From assembly GCA_013287025.1 (NCBI GenBank), contig JABDEN010000003.1:1-64000 (forward strand): a DNA stretch of 64,000 nucleotides. The letters run 5' to 3'. Position 1 is the stretch's first letter. Each line of letters begins with the position of its first letter. The translations under genes were made by a program, and so were the position numbers. This DNA comes from Gammaproteobacteria bacterium. Lineage in GTDB: Bacteria; Pseudomonadota; Gammaproteobacteria; DSM-16500. Shown piece by piece: positions 28,201-35,809 of this stretch. The notes under the pieces were generated by a model. The model ran no database searches and was not told where the DNA came from. It saw only the letters and a program-made list of their open reading frames with translations.

Positions 28201-31200
28201 AGAGGTAGAGAAAAAATATCAAGAAACTGAATTAACTAATGACAATTCAACACATTTGACAGCTTGTAAAAATTTATGTAGCTATATTAAAGAACAAACC
28301 CATCAATGGGAGGCTAGACAAAAAATTAAAAGCAGAAACTCGACGCAATTAACGAACGACTATCTTTTGCTAGCTAAAATTTTATTTCAGATAGCTTTGA
28401 GTGACGAGGTCAAATCAATCGCCTCAACTTCTCAAGCACTGTTTTATTATAGCAGGCTAAATTATACCGAGGCTATTAATTTCTTAAATCAAAGTATTGC
28501 TTTAGCACCTAATCTACCCAATTTATATTATTATAGAGGATTGTCGTATTTAACACTTGAAAACCTCCAGCCCGCTAAAGAAAATTTTGAAAAAGCCATA
28601 CAAATAGATCAAAAAAATAATTATGCGCGACAAATGCTTGATATCACCAATAAAAAATTAAAAAAATCAAAATCAAATCCGCCAGTTGTTAAAAATGAAA
28701 AAAAAGAAGTTCCAGAAATAAAAAAACCTCAAAAAAAATCTAAAAAGAAAAAAAATAAAATGATGGCGAAAGAAGAATTACCGAAATCGCAAGTTGTTGC
28801 AAAAGTTGATGATGAAATTGAAAAAAATAAAATAGAGGAGGAAAAGCAAAAAATTACTGAACAAACATTAATGGTAAAAAAAATTCAAGAATCAGTGGAT
28901 GTCATTGCATCAAACATCCGATCACAAACAACTGAAATTGAAAAAATCACAAAAAATGCTGAAAGAAAAGTTGCAAAGATTTCTGAAGCTGGCAAGATCG
29001 AAGAGATAAAAAAGTATATTACCACGTTAATCCAATCGAAAATCGAGAAAATTTTAGCGTTTATTGAGGATTTAAATAAGATTATATTACTAGACAGCTT
29101 TGTCACACCTTCATTAAAAGAAACACATGATGAAATTGTTAAAGCAATAAATACATTAAAAGAAAAAAACACCTCGACACAATTAGAAATGATGCAAAAT
29201 GCTTGTATAGATAAAATTGATAAACGTGTTATAAAAAAAGAACAGAATAAAGAAGAGCAGGCTAGATTAGCAGAAGAAGCAAAAATTGAAAAAGAAAATA
29301 TTTTAAAAAAAGAATTAGAAGAAAAAGCAAAGTGGGAAATTGATAAAAAATTAGAAGATGAAAGCAATAAGTATATCGATAGCATCACAGAAGAGCATCA
29401 AAAAATCAAAAAAATTGAAGAAGATATCAAACAAGCTTTTGAAACATTTAAAAAATTAACGAATGACGTTTCATTAGTTAACATTCATACTCCTGATAAC
29501 ATACAACATTTAGATAATATTAAAAATGATTTTGAAAAGCATACAAACACTTTACCAAAATTATTAGACAAACTTTCAGAGAGTATAACCCAATCTTCGA
29601 CACTCCTTTCTTCTCCTGTTGTTTCTAAAAAAACAATAAATACCATTAAAACCTTAACCGCTGATCAAGAAGTAATGGCGAGCTGGTGCAAAAACCTTAG
29701 TGATGAAGCAAACAAACATAACGAAAACTTTACACAGAACTATCAAAATAAATTGTCGGAAATTCAAAAAAATAATAACAAAATAAAAATCCTGCAAGAA
29801 AAATTTAATAAAATAAGCCTTAACCTTCAACAAATTAATCCCGAAGAAAATAAAACGCTTGCTGAGTTAAATGACGACACCAAAAAAATATCAGATATCC
29901 ATGCCGAATTAATACAGGTTCAAGAAGAATCAAAAAATTATCCTATCGATGATAATTTCAAAGAAGATATTAAAACACAAATAAATATAGCCGCAGATAA
30001 ACTTACACTTTCACAAAATATTGTTCCTAACATATACGAAGCTGCTCATTCCCAAGGAAAAATGGAATATTTATTTGATTTTTGTGATAAATATAATACA
30101 GGTTGGAAAGGAGGGGATTCACAACTCGCCGGCGCATTGTTGTATTCAGATATTCACACCGCATCAAAAGTTAAAATTAAAGATTCAGATGGATTCATTG
30201 AAAGCGAAACATTAATTCCATTCGCGAATCGACTTGCTATGACCGATTGCTTATCATCCGAACCTTGTTTATACCCATCAGATGAAAAGCTTGATAAAAC
30301 ACCTGGTAAAATCTATATCACTAAAAATTCTCGTTTTGAACCACTTCAATATTTGGTTTACAATAAAAATACCGAATTTCCTATCACTGGCGATATCAAA
30401 TACCTTGATATTAAGGGTGATTTAGAGCAAATTGAGTCTTATCAACCACATTTCAATAAAATTTTGCAAGAAATTCAATTAGAAGCTTCCAAAAATTCAC
30501 AGGTTCTTTATCCTGCTGAACCATTCTACGATTTCAAAAATCAATTACAATTTATAAAATTGAGTCATTTTGTTAATGGAAAGGAATTCGACCTTACCAT
30601 TCATGATAAAAATTATAAGGGTAATCAATTCATTACAGGGTTTGCGAGCGGAAGGGTAGTTTACAGCAAAACACCGCTTGATGAAAAATTATTTGATGTA
30701 CTTAAAATTAGTGATAATCGATATGTAGGTATAGATAAAAAAGATCAGTATTATGAGGATTTTAAATATGCTTTTACACATCGATCTTATTTAGTCGCAC
30801 CTTACCAATTTGGTGTGCACAGTAAACATTCTGTGGTTGTTGTGAAAAATTTCAAAAAAATGAACCAATTATTCTCTGATCTCAAAATCGATGATAAACC
30901 CAGAGTAGCGGGCGATGGAGTCACAAAACTAGTGGGATATAAAGACTTTTTAGAAAACCTACCCACACAATTCAAAACTGAAATGAAAAATCAGTTAAAT
31001 GAAAATGCTTGTTATCAAGAAATTAATGCTTTAATCAAAGCATTTGATGGCAAATTTAATGATTTAGATATTCAACCTTTTTTAACTGCATTTTTTGATG
31101 CTGTTATTTTCAAACAATCCGGCATTAAAAATGCGGATTTGACAAAAAAAATCATTGCATCATTGAGTAACTCTTATCAAAAAGATCCTACTAAATATGA

Positions 31201-31363
31201 TTTAAAATCCAAGGAAATGCGATTCTTTTTTGAGAAAGAGATTAGACGACTGACTGCTCTTCACTTAAAAGATGCTCCGCAATTTTTTGTGAATAACGAA
31301 TCGTCATCAGCGACCATGTCTGTATCAACGACGGCGTCAATATCAAGTACAAATCAACCTTAG
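25223..31363 (+). CDS. Giant TPR / coiled-coil protein with internal tandem duplication
   Basis: A 2046-residue cytosolic-type protein. The ATG at 25223 is chosen because in-frame codons upstream run back through a repeat element. Residues ~20-605 and ~626-1200 are two copies of one unit. Each unit has TPR-like helical pairs (for example FEKAIQSFNKAIEIN) and ends in a Lys/Pro-rich linker beginning NPPVVK. Residues ~1215-1600 form a long charged coiled coil. Residues ~1600-2025 are a separate globular domain that I do not recognise, and a Ser/Thr-rich tail ends the protein. There is no signal peptide or membrane helix. Its size, TPRs and coiled coil fit a scaffold or a secreted effector. A terminator follows at 31573-31602. 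Confidence 0.72.
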   Translation: MSNPRHTLSDSKDSSPPGIVSNFFRFEGETEILSDDAVANAAYLEGKELFKKEEYLKAFNQFSEARKKIATNLENVKSQQLYLKIAFYIGQCYIRKKQPDKAVIFLDNILKKFSEEKELWSYVEKLELLSFVGKQSKLVTEIPEIKKSPHGILATLKRALELLVENKITEACELLIPLMPLSQSTINEYIEIGPIDTAEDYLFVVNLYQWIDDKIKNYEKSEKNDAMLDNYCKILINISPFSLSFREGAYYLQGTFFAKQDQYEKAVQSFSKAIKINPEETNFYLCRAKTYKYIKKYAEAKADLQYVLKKISNDPDHPHNEVALKELSTVEGLIKLQSNSRSMSDIKMDKTLKEKLIQRNKDFFKLNESKFNEMVYYTQGILLLRDSKFKEALTYFSPILPLSKEVEKKYQETVLVHDNSTHLTACENLCSHIKKQADQFENQNPLAPSVVRLTDEFLLQAKILFQIAWTDTDKAFALYFQAMFYHSHQNHAEAINFFDQSSALIPNRPRLYYLKALSYLALNNHQLVKENLEKVLQLNPKYSLAREMLVNINKVLKKEKSNPPVVKKEVPEIKKPSKNPKNKKAVKAELPKPQVVAKKDDEMKLSKEKIHELSLMDSKHLPSSTATFNYFAFEGATELLSDDDEANKAYLEGKEFFKKEEYLNAFNKFNKARKKIATNLEDVKSQQLYLKINFYLAQCYIKKNQANQALLLLDNILKKFSQCKKELFPYLEVLEFLSFIGGQSKTDAKTPEIKSSPQDILLLTIKRALDLLGENKITKACELLTPLMPLSQWTVNEYIEIGPIDTTEEYTFIVNLYNWIDDKIKHYEKSEKNDKMLANYCEIMTNISQFSLPYHPDSYFLQGKFFSKQDQFEKAIQSFNKAIEINENGMDFYLWRSRAYKDIKKYEAARADLQHILKKFPNNKIVKNELSTIECLIKFKNLTPSTPDKKMDKVLPYNQDFYKTQYTQGILLLKDSKFEEALTVFSPILPLSKEVEKKYQETELTNDNSTHLTACKNLCSYIKEQTHQWEARQKIKSRNSTQLTNDYLLLAKILFQIALSDEVKSIASTSQALFYYSRLNYTEAINFLNQSIALAPNLPNLYYYRGLSYLTLENLQPAKENFEKAIQIDQKNNYARQMLDITNKKLKKSKSNPPVVKNEKKEVPEIKKPQKKSKKKKNKMMAKEELPKSQVVAKVDDEIEKNKIEEEKQKITEQTLMVKKIQESVDVIASNIRSQTTEIEKITKNAERKVAKISEAGKIEEIKKYITTLIQSKIEKILAFIEDLNKIILLDSFVTPSLKETHDEIVKAINTLKEKNTSTQLEMMQNACIDKIDKRVIKKEQNKEEQARLAEEAKIEKENILKKELEEKAKWEIDKKLEDESNKYIDSITEEHQKIKKIEEDIKQAFETFKKLTNDVSLVNIHTPDNIQHLDNIKNDFEKHTNTLPKLLDKLSESITQSSTLLSSPVVSKKTINTIKTLTADQEVMASWCKNLSDEANKHNENFTQNYQNKLSEIQKNNNKIKILQEKFNKISLNLQQINPEENKTLAELNDDTKKISDIHAELIQVQEESKNYPIDDNFKEDIKTQINIAADKLTLSQNIVPNIYEAAHSQGKMEYLFDFCDKYNTGWKGGDSQLAGALLYSDIHTASKVKIKDSDGFIESETLIPFANRLAMTDCLSSEPCLYPSDEKLDKTPGKIYITKNSRFEPLQYLVYNKNTEFPITGDIKYLDIKGDLEQIESYQPHFNKILQEIQLEASKNSQVLYPAEPFYDFKNQLQFIKLSHFVNGKEFDLTIHDKNYKGNQFITGFASGRVVYSKTPLDEKLFDVLKISDNRYVGIDKKDQYYEDFKYAFTHRSYLVAPYQFGVHSKHSVVVVKNFKKMNQLFSDLKIDDKPRVAGDGVTKLVGYKDFLENLPTQFKTEMKNQLNENACYQEINALIKAFDGKFNDLDIQPFLTAFFDAVIFKQSGIKNADLTKKIIASLSNSYQKDPTKYDLKSKEMRFFFEKEIRRLTALHLKDAPQFFVNNESSSATMSVSTTASISSTNQP
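25280..28825 (+). repeat. Intragenic tandem duplication (two ~1.8 kb units)
   Basis: Unit A (about 25280-27035) and unit B (about 27100-28825) are direct copies offset by 1821 bases at the 5' side. Long identical stretches occur, for example GCGACGAATTTAG at 25430 and 27251. At the 3' side the offset falls to 1770, so about 51 bases of net deletion have built up in unit B. Confidence 0.92.
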
Positions 31364-31393
31364 TGACTACAAGTCAAGGCTAACTAACCTTAT

Positions 31394-31529
31394 GAGTCAA
31401 TAATGAGTACCTTCGGTACAAAATTTAAGTTTTAGGTGGAGAATGAACTCCACCTAAAACTTAACGCTACCAAACAAAACTTCGTTAAATTTATGGTAGC
31501 GGTATCCAACCGTTTAAGGAAGTTTTGAT
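31394..31529. repeat. Dispersed repeat R7, long form with two nested hairpins
   Basis: The outer 34 bases (31394-31427) and 24 bases (31506-31529) are found joined, inverted, at 44363-44421. About 79 bases lie between them here. They hold a perfect 16-base-stem hairpin (31426-31441 with 31448-31463) and an 8-base stem (31465-31472 with 31494-31501). Confidence 0.88.
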
Positions 31530-31572
31530 AAAATAGAAAAACATACTGAATGCGCGGAAGAGTGTAACCCAA

Positions 31573-31602
31573 AAAGCCCGATAGTTGATACTATTGGGCT
31601 TT
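31573..31602. terminator. Intrinsic terminator, probably bidirectional
   Basis: A 12-base stem (31573-31584 with 31591-31602, one G-U pair) with a 6-base loop, flanked by A-run and T-run. It lies between the convergent TPR gene and the gene at 31623-32630. Confidence 0.8.
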
Positions 31603-31622
31603 CTATATAAAGTATATTTTAT

Positions 31623-32630
31623 TTAAGTTTTTAGCTTTTTATGAGGATTTCGATGTTTATCCCCTTTGGTTAAATCAACTTCTATTTCTTGTGGCTGTTG
31701 TTGCCACATTCTAGAATTGTATGTGGTGGAGATTGGTTTGGGCGTAACTATTTGACCGTTTATTCGCAAAGATACATCATGTGCAGTTTTCTTATCTTGC
31801 ATGGATTTAATAAAATTTTTAAAATTATCGAATTTACTTTCGAGGTAATCTCTAGATAATTTACTGTCAAATAAATCATGCTTAACCCAAAGTTGGTGAA
31901 TCACATCAGTTTGTTTTAACATAACAGATAAATATTCCTCGACAAATTGCGACTTCTTGCTATTCGTCCAAGTATCACTCCAGCTTTCTTTGATGGTAGA
32001 CGTATCAAATTCTAAACTAGGTAGCTCCACTTTGTAAGAGATATTCTTATCATCAGAGATATTCTTATCATTTGCCTTTGACATACCAAAAGCCATCATA
32101 TCAAATAAAAAAGCAAATAATTCTATTGAGAATTCATGCAAGATATCGTCATACGGTAGTTTGTGCTCGCCTATATTCTCGAGCAAAAATCGTACGCAAC
32201 TCTGAAGTGTAATACGAAGATTTTGCCAATATTTATTATAGTCGAACGAGGCTTCATAAAACATGTCGAGTGTATTAGTCATCTTGTCAGTGAGTAATTT
32301 AAATTCATCACTCGTAGGGTTTATCTTCGCTACAAACTTATCGATATCTAAGCTGAAACTTGCGCCCTTATTATTGGACTCATCATGTTTTGATGCTACG
32401 CGATGACTAGTGAAAGTATAGGAGGAGCCATCCCGGTCTTCCTTTTTATTTTCCACCATCTTCTCTTCATGGAGCTTGAAGTGATATTTCTTAACTAGCT
32501 TAACCGTACCATAAAATTTATTATCTAGAATAATTTGGTGGATATCATTTCGCTTACATTCAATGCCGTTAACAAAATACTTTGTCCATTCTTCTCGTAC
32601 GGGTTCAGAACGTTTTTCTATTCTTTGCAT
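31623..32630 (-). CDS. Hypothetical protein
   Basis: A 335-residue soluble, charged, helical protein without signal peptide or membrane helix; I do not recognise a family. A short duplicated peptide, DKNISDDKNIS, near residues 188-198 comes from a recent duplication of about 18 bases in the DNA. The C-terminal tail is basic (HRNPHKKLKT). AAGGAA lies 9 bases before the ATG. It stands between a terminator and the toxin-antitoxin locus, in a stretch of accessory genes. Confidence 0.55.
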   Translation of the reverse strand: MQRIEKRSEPVREEWTKYFVNGIECKRNDIHQIILDNKFYGTVKLVKKYHFKLHEEKMVENKKEDRDGSSYTFTSHRVASKHDESNNKGASFSLDIDKFVAKINPTSDEFKLLTDKMTNTLDMFYEASFDYNKYWQNLRITLQSCVRFLLENIGEHKLPYDDILHEFSIELFAFLFDMMAFGMSKANDKNISDDKNISYKVELPSLEFDTSTIKESWSDTWTNSKKSQFVEEYLSVMLKQTDVIHQLWVKHDLFDSKLSRDYLESKFDNFKNFIKSMQDKKTAHDVSLRINGQIVTPKPISTTYNSRMWQQQPQEIEVDLTKGDKHRNPHKKLKT

Positions 32631-32758
32631 GTATTATTCCTTTGATTGTATATTCCCTAATCTTTAATTTTAAATTCGATCCTAAGATAAAATAATTCAA
32701 ATGTTTTTTCAATTAATAAAACTTGGTTACCCAACCAATTCGTATTCAATAGGAAATG

Positions 32759-33028
32759 TTATTTAAACAAATCGGAATGTGTTCCTGTTCGGATAAATGT
32801 AATGCTATTGCCTTTTATGAGATATATAAGGAGCCAATCGGGTTCGATATGACACTCTCTGCAGTCACTATATTCACTCTTTAACGGATGATCTACATGT
32901 TTTTTTGCTAATGGTTTTTGGTCAATTAAATCAGAGATAATATTATATAATTTTTTAATATCTTTTCCTCTTTTCTTTATAAGTTTTAAATCCTTTTTAA
33001 AACTAGTTTTATATCCAGGAGTTAACAT
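32759..33028 (-). CDS. yafQ: YafQ-type mRNA interferase toxin
   Basis: An 89-residue RelE/ParE-superfamily toxin that cleaves mRNA on the ribosome. It has the YafQ active-site pattern: HVDHPL, then CHIEPDWLLIY (His, Asp, Trp), then RTGTHSDLF with the catalytic His and terminal Phe. It starts inside the antitoxin stop (TAATG, 1-base overlap), so the two are translationally coupled. It is intact by every residue I can check. Confidence 0.92.
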   Translation of the reverse strand: MLTPGYKTSFKKDLKLIKKRGKDIKKLYNIISDLIDQKPLAKKHVDHPLKSEYSDCRECHIEPDWLLIYLIKGNSITFIRTGTHSDLFK

Positions 33029-33288
33029 TACTTTTCCAATTCTTTAAATAAATCGTCCACATCTTTACAAACGTTTATACCCTTTCCTTTCCTTGCCTCT
33101 CTAATTGCACGAGCAGTTTTTGCGTTTGGAATTTTTAACTCTAATGGCCATTCATGCTCACGCGCAATGCGGGTGTATAACATTGTTATAGCCTGCGTTG
33201 GTGTAATGCCAAGTTCACTCAAAACATGCTCTGCGATTAGTTTTAATTTAGGCTCCACACGTGCCCTGATAAATGCTGCTTTGCTCAT
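33028..33288 (-). CDS. dinJ: DinJ/RelB-type antitoxin
   Basis: An 86-residue antitoxin. The N-terminal ribbon-helix-helix (FIRARVEPKLKLIAEHVLSELGI read in two parts, residues 6-28) binds DNA, and the C-terminal part (about 45-86) wraps the toxin. The start is the ATG at 33288, placed 6 bases after AGAGGTG; a GTG three codons upstream overlaps that site. A promoter with a palindromic operator lies directly upstream (33308-33336). It forms an operon with the toxin gene that follows. Confidence 0.9.
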   Translation of the reverse strand: MSKAAFIRARVEPKLKLIAEHVLSELGITPTQAITMLYTRIAREHEWPLELKIPNAKTARAIREARKGKGINVCKDVDDLFKELEK

Positions 33289-33307
33289 AATTATCACCTC
33301 TTAAATA

Positions 33308-33336
33308 ATTGTATCCCAAATGAGATACAACTACAA
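33308..33336 (-). promoter_or_regulatory. dinJ-yafQ promoter and operator
   Basis: On the minus strand, a -35 TTGTAG (33336-33331) and a -10 TACAAT (33313-33308) are 17 bases apart. A perfect 7-base inverted repeat, TTGTATC/GATACAA (33309-33315 with 33324-33330), spans the spacer and -10. This is the expected layout for autorepression by a ribbon-helix-helix antitoxin. Confidence 0.65.
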
Positions 33337-33351
33337 GTTCAATAGGAAATG

Positions 33352-33639
33352 TTATTTAAACAAATCGGAATCGGAATGTGTTCCTGTCCTTTCAAAAATA
33401 ATCTCTTTTGATTCAGGTTTGTAAATTAGCAACCAATCTGGTCCAATATGGCATTCGCGGCGATCGTTATAATTACCTGTTAGCCAATGGTCAAAATACT
33501 TATGAGGAAGTTTTTGTCCTTCCAATAAAAGAGTCATGACAGTACGCAATTTGGAAAGGTCTTTTCCTCGTTTACGGGCTAATTTTACATCTTTTTCAAA
33601 TCGGTTGGTGGTTACAATTGCTAGGATCTTTACTTTCAT
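33352..33639 (-). CDS. Second YafQ-like toxin, solitary
   Basis: A 95-residue homologue of YafQ, upstream of the dinJ-yafQ pair. It keeps RECHIGPDWLLIY and the His of TGTHSD. Glu before the Pro-Asp-Trp is Gly, and a 6-base duplication adds Ser-Asp before the terminal Leu-Phe-Lys. No antitoxin gene precedes it, and no ribosome site lies before its ATG. Its start overlaps the end of a signal-peptide gene (33596-33715). It is probably a degenerate second module, or it may be neutralised by the adjacent DinJ. Confidence 0.72.
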   Translation of the reverse strand: MKVKILAIVTTNRFEKDVKLARKRGKDLSKLRTVMTLLLEGQKLPHKYFDHWLTGNYNDRRECHIGPDWLLIYKPESKEIIFERTGTHSDSDLFK

Positions 33640-33715
33640 CTATACACGCCGCGTAGCCCAAATTACTTATTCCCATCATCATGGTAAATAGAATAATAAA
33701 AATGATTTTTTTCAT
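33596..33715 (-). CDS. Short exported peptide or truncated secreted protein
   Basis: A 39-residue reading frame starting at ATG 33715-33713 with a strong GAGGAA ribosome site. It has a complete signal peptide (MKKIIFIILFTMMMGISNLG, cut after YAA or YA) and then about 18 residues with two cysteines before a stop. The stop falls inside the toxin 2 gene, which overlaps it by 44 bases in another frame. It looks like the front of a periplasmic protein gene cut off by arrival of the toxin module, or else a real small peptide. Confidence 0.5.
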   Translation of the reverse strand: MKKIIFIILFTMMMGISNLGYAACIDESKDPSNCNHQPI

Positions 33716-33853
33716 AAATATTTCCTCATTAATTCACTATATGTATAAATTATAATCAAAAATGAAGATTCTGCTAGAACTATTAAGTTATTGATATATC
33801 TGTATAAAATTCCTATTTATGAATTATTTTCCGACTTTACAATACTCATTATC

Positions 33854-34603
33854 TCACATCACTAAACACTTACCGCTTACACCTTTTTCATTATTATCTT
33901 CACTCTTTTGCTCATTTGTAAAAAGTCTCAGCGAGACATATTGAATTTCAGGGGATTGTTTTCCTAAGATTTTATTTATGATTTCTATTTCATCATTTCG
34001 TAGTGCTTTACTCATAAACATCATTGAATTTGTATTTCTATTCATTTCTTTAATCTTTACTTTTTCATTAATGCGTAGCAATGCCTCAAAAGCGGGTTTT
34101 TTTCCCAAATTATTATTATCTTCTATAAGGATCTTATACAAAGTTCGCACATCAGAATCACTATAAGATTCTAAATTAAGTTCAGCGCCGGCAATTAACA
34201 GCAAACGCACGCATTCACTTTGTTGATTGCTGGATTTTGCAATTAAACCTGCGGCAAAACCAAGTGCTGTGTTTCCATGCATATTTAGTGTATTCACATT
34301 TGCTTTTGCTTCGATTAATAATTTTAAACAATCTGAATAACCTTCATACGCAGCCCAATGCAATGGGGATAACATGCATTCCTTTGGTTTAGCATCGACA
34401 TCTGCTTTTGCATCAATCAGTATTTGAACGCATTCTGGATAATTTCCATGTACAGCCGCAGTAAGCGCGGTATCTTTGTCATAAACAACGTCAAGGATTT
34501 TTGGATCAGAAAGATTTTTAACATATTCCTTCACAAGTTCTGCTTTTTCACTGGATTCCAACTTTTTGTCTGTAATAATTTCTACAATATATCTTGCTTC
34601 CAT
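33854..34603 (-). CDS. Ankyrin-repeat protein with C-terminal CaaX prenylation box
   Basis: A 249-residue protein; the start at 34603 follows AGGAAAG by 10 bases, while an ATG ten codons upstream overlaps the neighbouring gene. About three ankyrin repeats occupy residues ~46-150 (DTALTAAVHGNYPECVQILI, SPLHWAAYEGYSDCLKLLIE, NTALGFAAGLIAKS). The last four residues are C-L-V-M (C246), a textbook CaaX box with Met favouring farnesylation. Bacteria lack prenyltransferases of this type, so the motif makes sense only inside a eukaryotic host. Legionella AnkB is the known precedent (ankyrin plus CLVC). I infer a translocated, host-prenylated effector. Confidence 0.82.
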   Translation of the reverse strand: MEARYIVEIITDKKLESSEKAELVKEYVKNLSDPKILDVVYDKDTALTAAVHGNYPECVQILIDAKADVDAKPKECMLSPLHWAAYEGYSDCLKLLIEAKANVNTLNMHGNTALGFAAGLIAKSSNQQSECVRLLLIAGAELNLESYSDSDVRTLYKILIEDNNNLGKKPAFEALLRINEKVKIKEMNRNTNSMMFMSKALRNDEIEIINKILGKQSPEIQYVSLRLFTNEQKSEDNNEKGVSGKCLVM

Positions 34604-34622
34604 TAAGAATCTTCTTTCCTGT

Positions 34623-35624
34623 TTAGACAGCATATTCGGGTTGTTTAGTTTTACTTTTTACTTGCTGCAGCCATGTCTCTAAAACAACGGTATTACCGAG
34701 GCTATGCATTAATGATTTTTCACTAAAGCTTTCTACATCTTTATTTATTATTCTCGAATTAACGAAATCAATTTGATAAGTGTAAAGCGATTTCTCTGAC
34801 TTTACATTAATTTCTATTGGAGAAGTTTCATTATTTAAATAAATATGAAACGTATTATCTTCATCACTGGGAAACCAAGGGTTAGAAACCACTTTGAGAA
34901 CCCCTTTTGTCCCGTACACATCAAATTGCCAAGCCATTTTGATATCATCTGCAGTTGAAACGACGCCAACGCTATCATCAGCAAACTTCAATATCACACT
35001 CGCCTGATTATCAGTATTATTACCATGATTGAATCGTCCTGTGCCTTGTATTTCAATAGGTTCTTTATCTGCAAGTAATCGGACGAGAGAGATGGGATAA
35101 CAGCCTAAATTGCGAATACTTCCACCCGCGACAGGATTTGCAATATCAGCGATGTGCGCAGTATAAGTCGCATTATATAATTTCACTTCTCCTATTATTT
35201 TATTTTGAATGATTTCTTTTATTTTTTCGGCATAGGGATGGAATTGATACATCAAAGCTTCTACGCAAAATAGATTTGATTTTCGGACGTGAGAGATGAC
35301 TTCACGCGCGTCGGAAATGCTAATTACGAAGGGTTTTTCGCATAAAATATGTTTGCCTGCCTCTAAACCACGAAGTATCCATTCTTTATGTAAATGATTG
35401 GGTAAACCGATATAAACAGCATCAATACCATCGTCATTTAATAAATCTTGGTAATTTTCGTAAATTTTTGGGATTGAAAATTGTTGAGAAAAATTTTTGG
35501 CGGTTGCAATAGATCTACTTCCAATTCCTAACAATTGGCTCGTTGCAGATTTATGAATAGCATTCGCCATCACTTCAGAAATATAACTCGTACCTAAAAT
35601 TCCCCAATTAATATTTTTATTCAT
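34623..35624 (-). CDS. Gfo/Idh/MocA family NAD(P)-dependent oxidoreductase
   Basis: A 333-residue dehydrogenase with the N-terminal Rossmann motif WGILGTSYISEVMANAI, the conserved sugar-binding Lys-Pro in ILCEKPF (about residues 94-100) and a C-terminal alpha/beta domain (GGSIRNLGCYPISLVRLL). Members oxidise or reduce sugars, inositols and related polyols; the substrate cannot be told. AAGGGA precedes the ATG. It ends 19 bases before the ankyrin start, so the two may be co-transcribed. Confidence 0.85.
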   Translation of the reverse strand: MNKNINWGILGTSYISEVMANAIHKSATSQLLGIGSRSIATAKNFSQQFSIPKIYENYQDLLNDDGIDAVYIGLPNHLHKEWILRGLEAGKHILCEKPFVISISDAREVISHVRKSNLFCVEALMYQFHPYAEKIKEIIQNKIIGEVKLYNATYTAHIADIANPVAGGSIRNLGCYPISLVRLLADKEPIEIQGTGRFNHGNNTDNQASVILKFADDSVGVVSTADDIKMAWQFDVYGTKGVLKVVSNPWFPSDEDNTFHIYLNNETSPIEINVKSEKSLYTYQIDFVNSRIINKDVESFSEKSLMHSLGNTVVLETWLQQVKSKTKQPEYAV

Positions 35625-35668
35625 CTAAATCCCTTTTTTGTCGTTCCTTACTGCATACATAATATTGA

Positions 35669-35786
35669 AGCTTTGTCATCCTGAGCGTACGCGAAGGATC
35701 AGCTAACATTCGTCACATCATGTTTATCATTTCAATGAATTATAATTGGATAATGATCCTTCGCGTACGCTCAGGATGACAAAGCT
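35669..35786. repeat. Inverted-repeat element, family R2, perfect 33-base arms
   Basis: Arms 35669-35701 and 35754-35786 match perfectly (AGCTTTGTCATCCTGAGCG type) around a 52-base loop. It lies upstream of the oxidoreductase gene and downstream of the next gene on the same strand. Confidence 0.95.
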
Positions 35787-35809
35787 TCCATTTACACATC
35801 GAACAATTA

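Larger units (their letters stand above)
32745..33387. repeat. Direct repeat at the 3' ends of the two toxin genes
   Basis: About 44 bases around the toxin 1 stop (32745-32788) recur around the toxin 2 stop (33338-33387), identical except for a 6-base duplication. The coordinates give the two outer ends. The repeat suggests recombination or conversion between the toxin genes. Confidence 0.85.
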
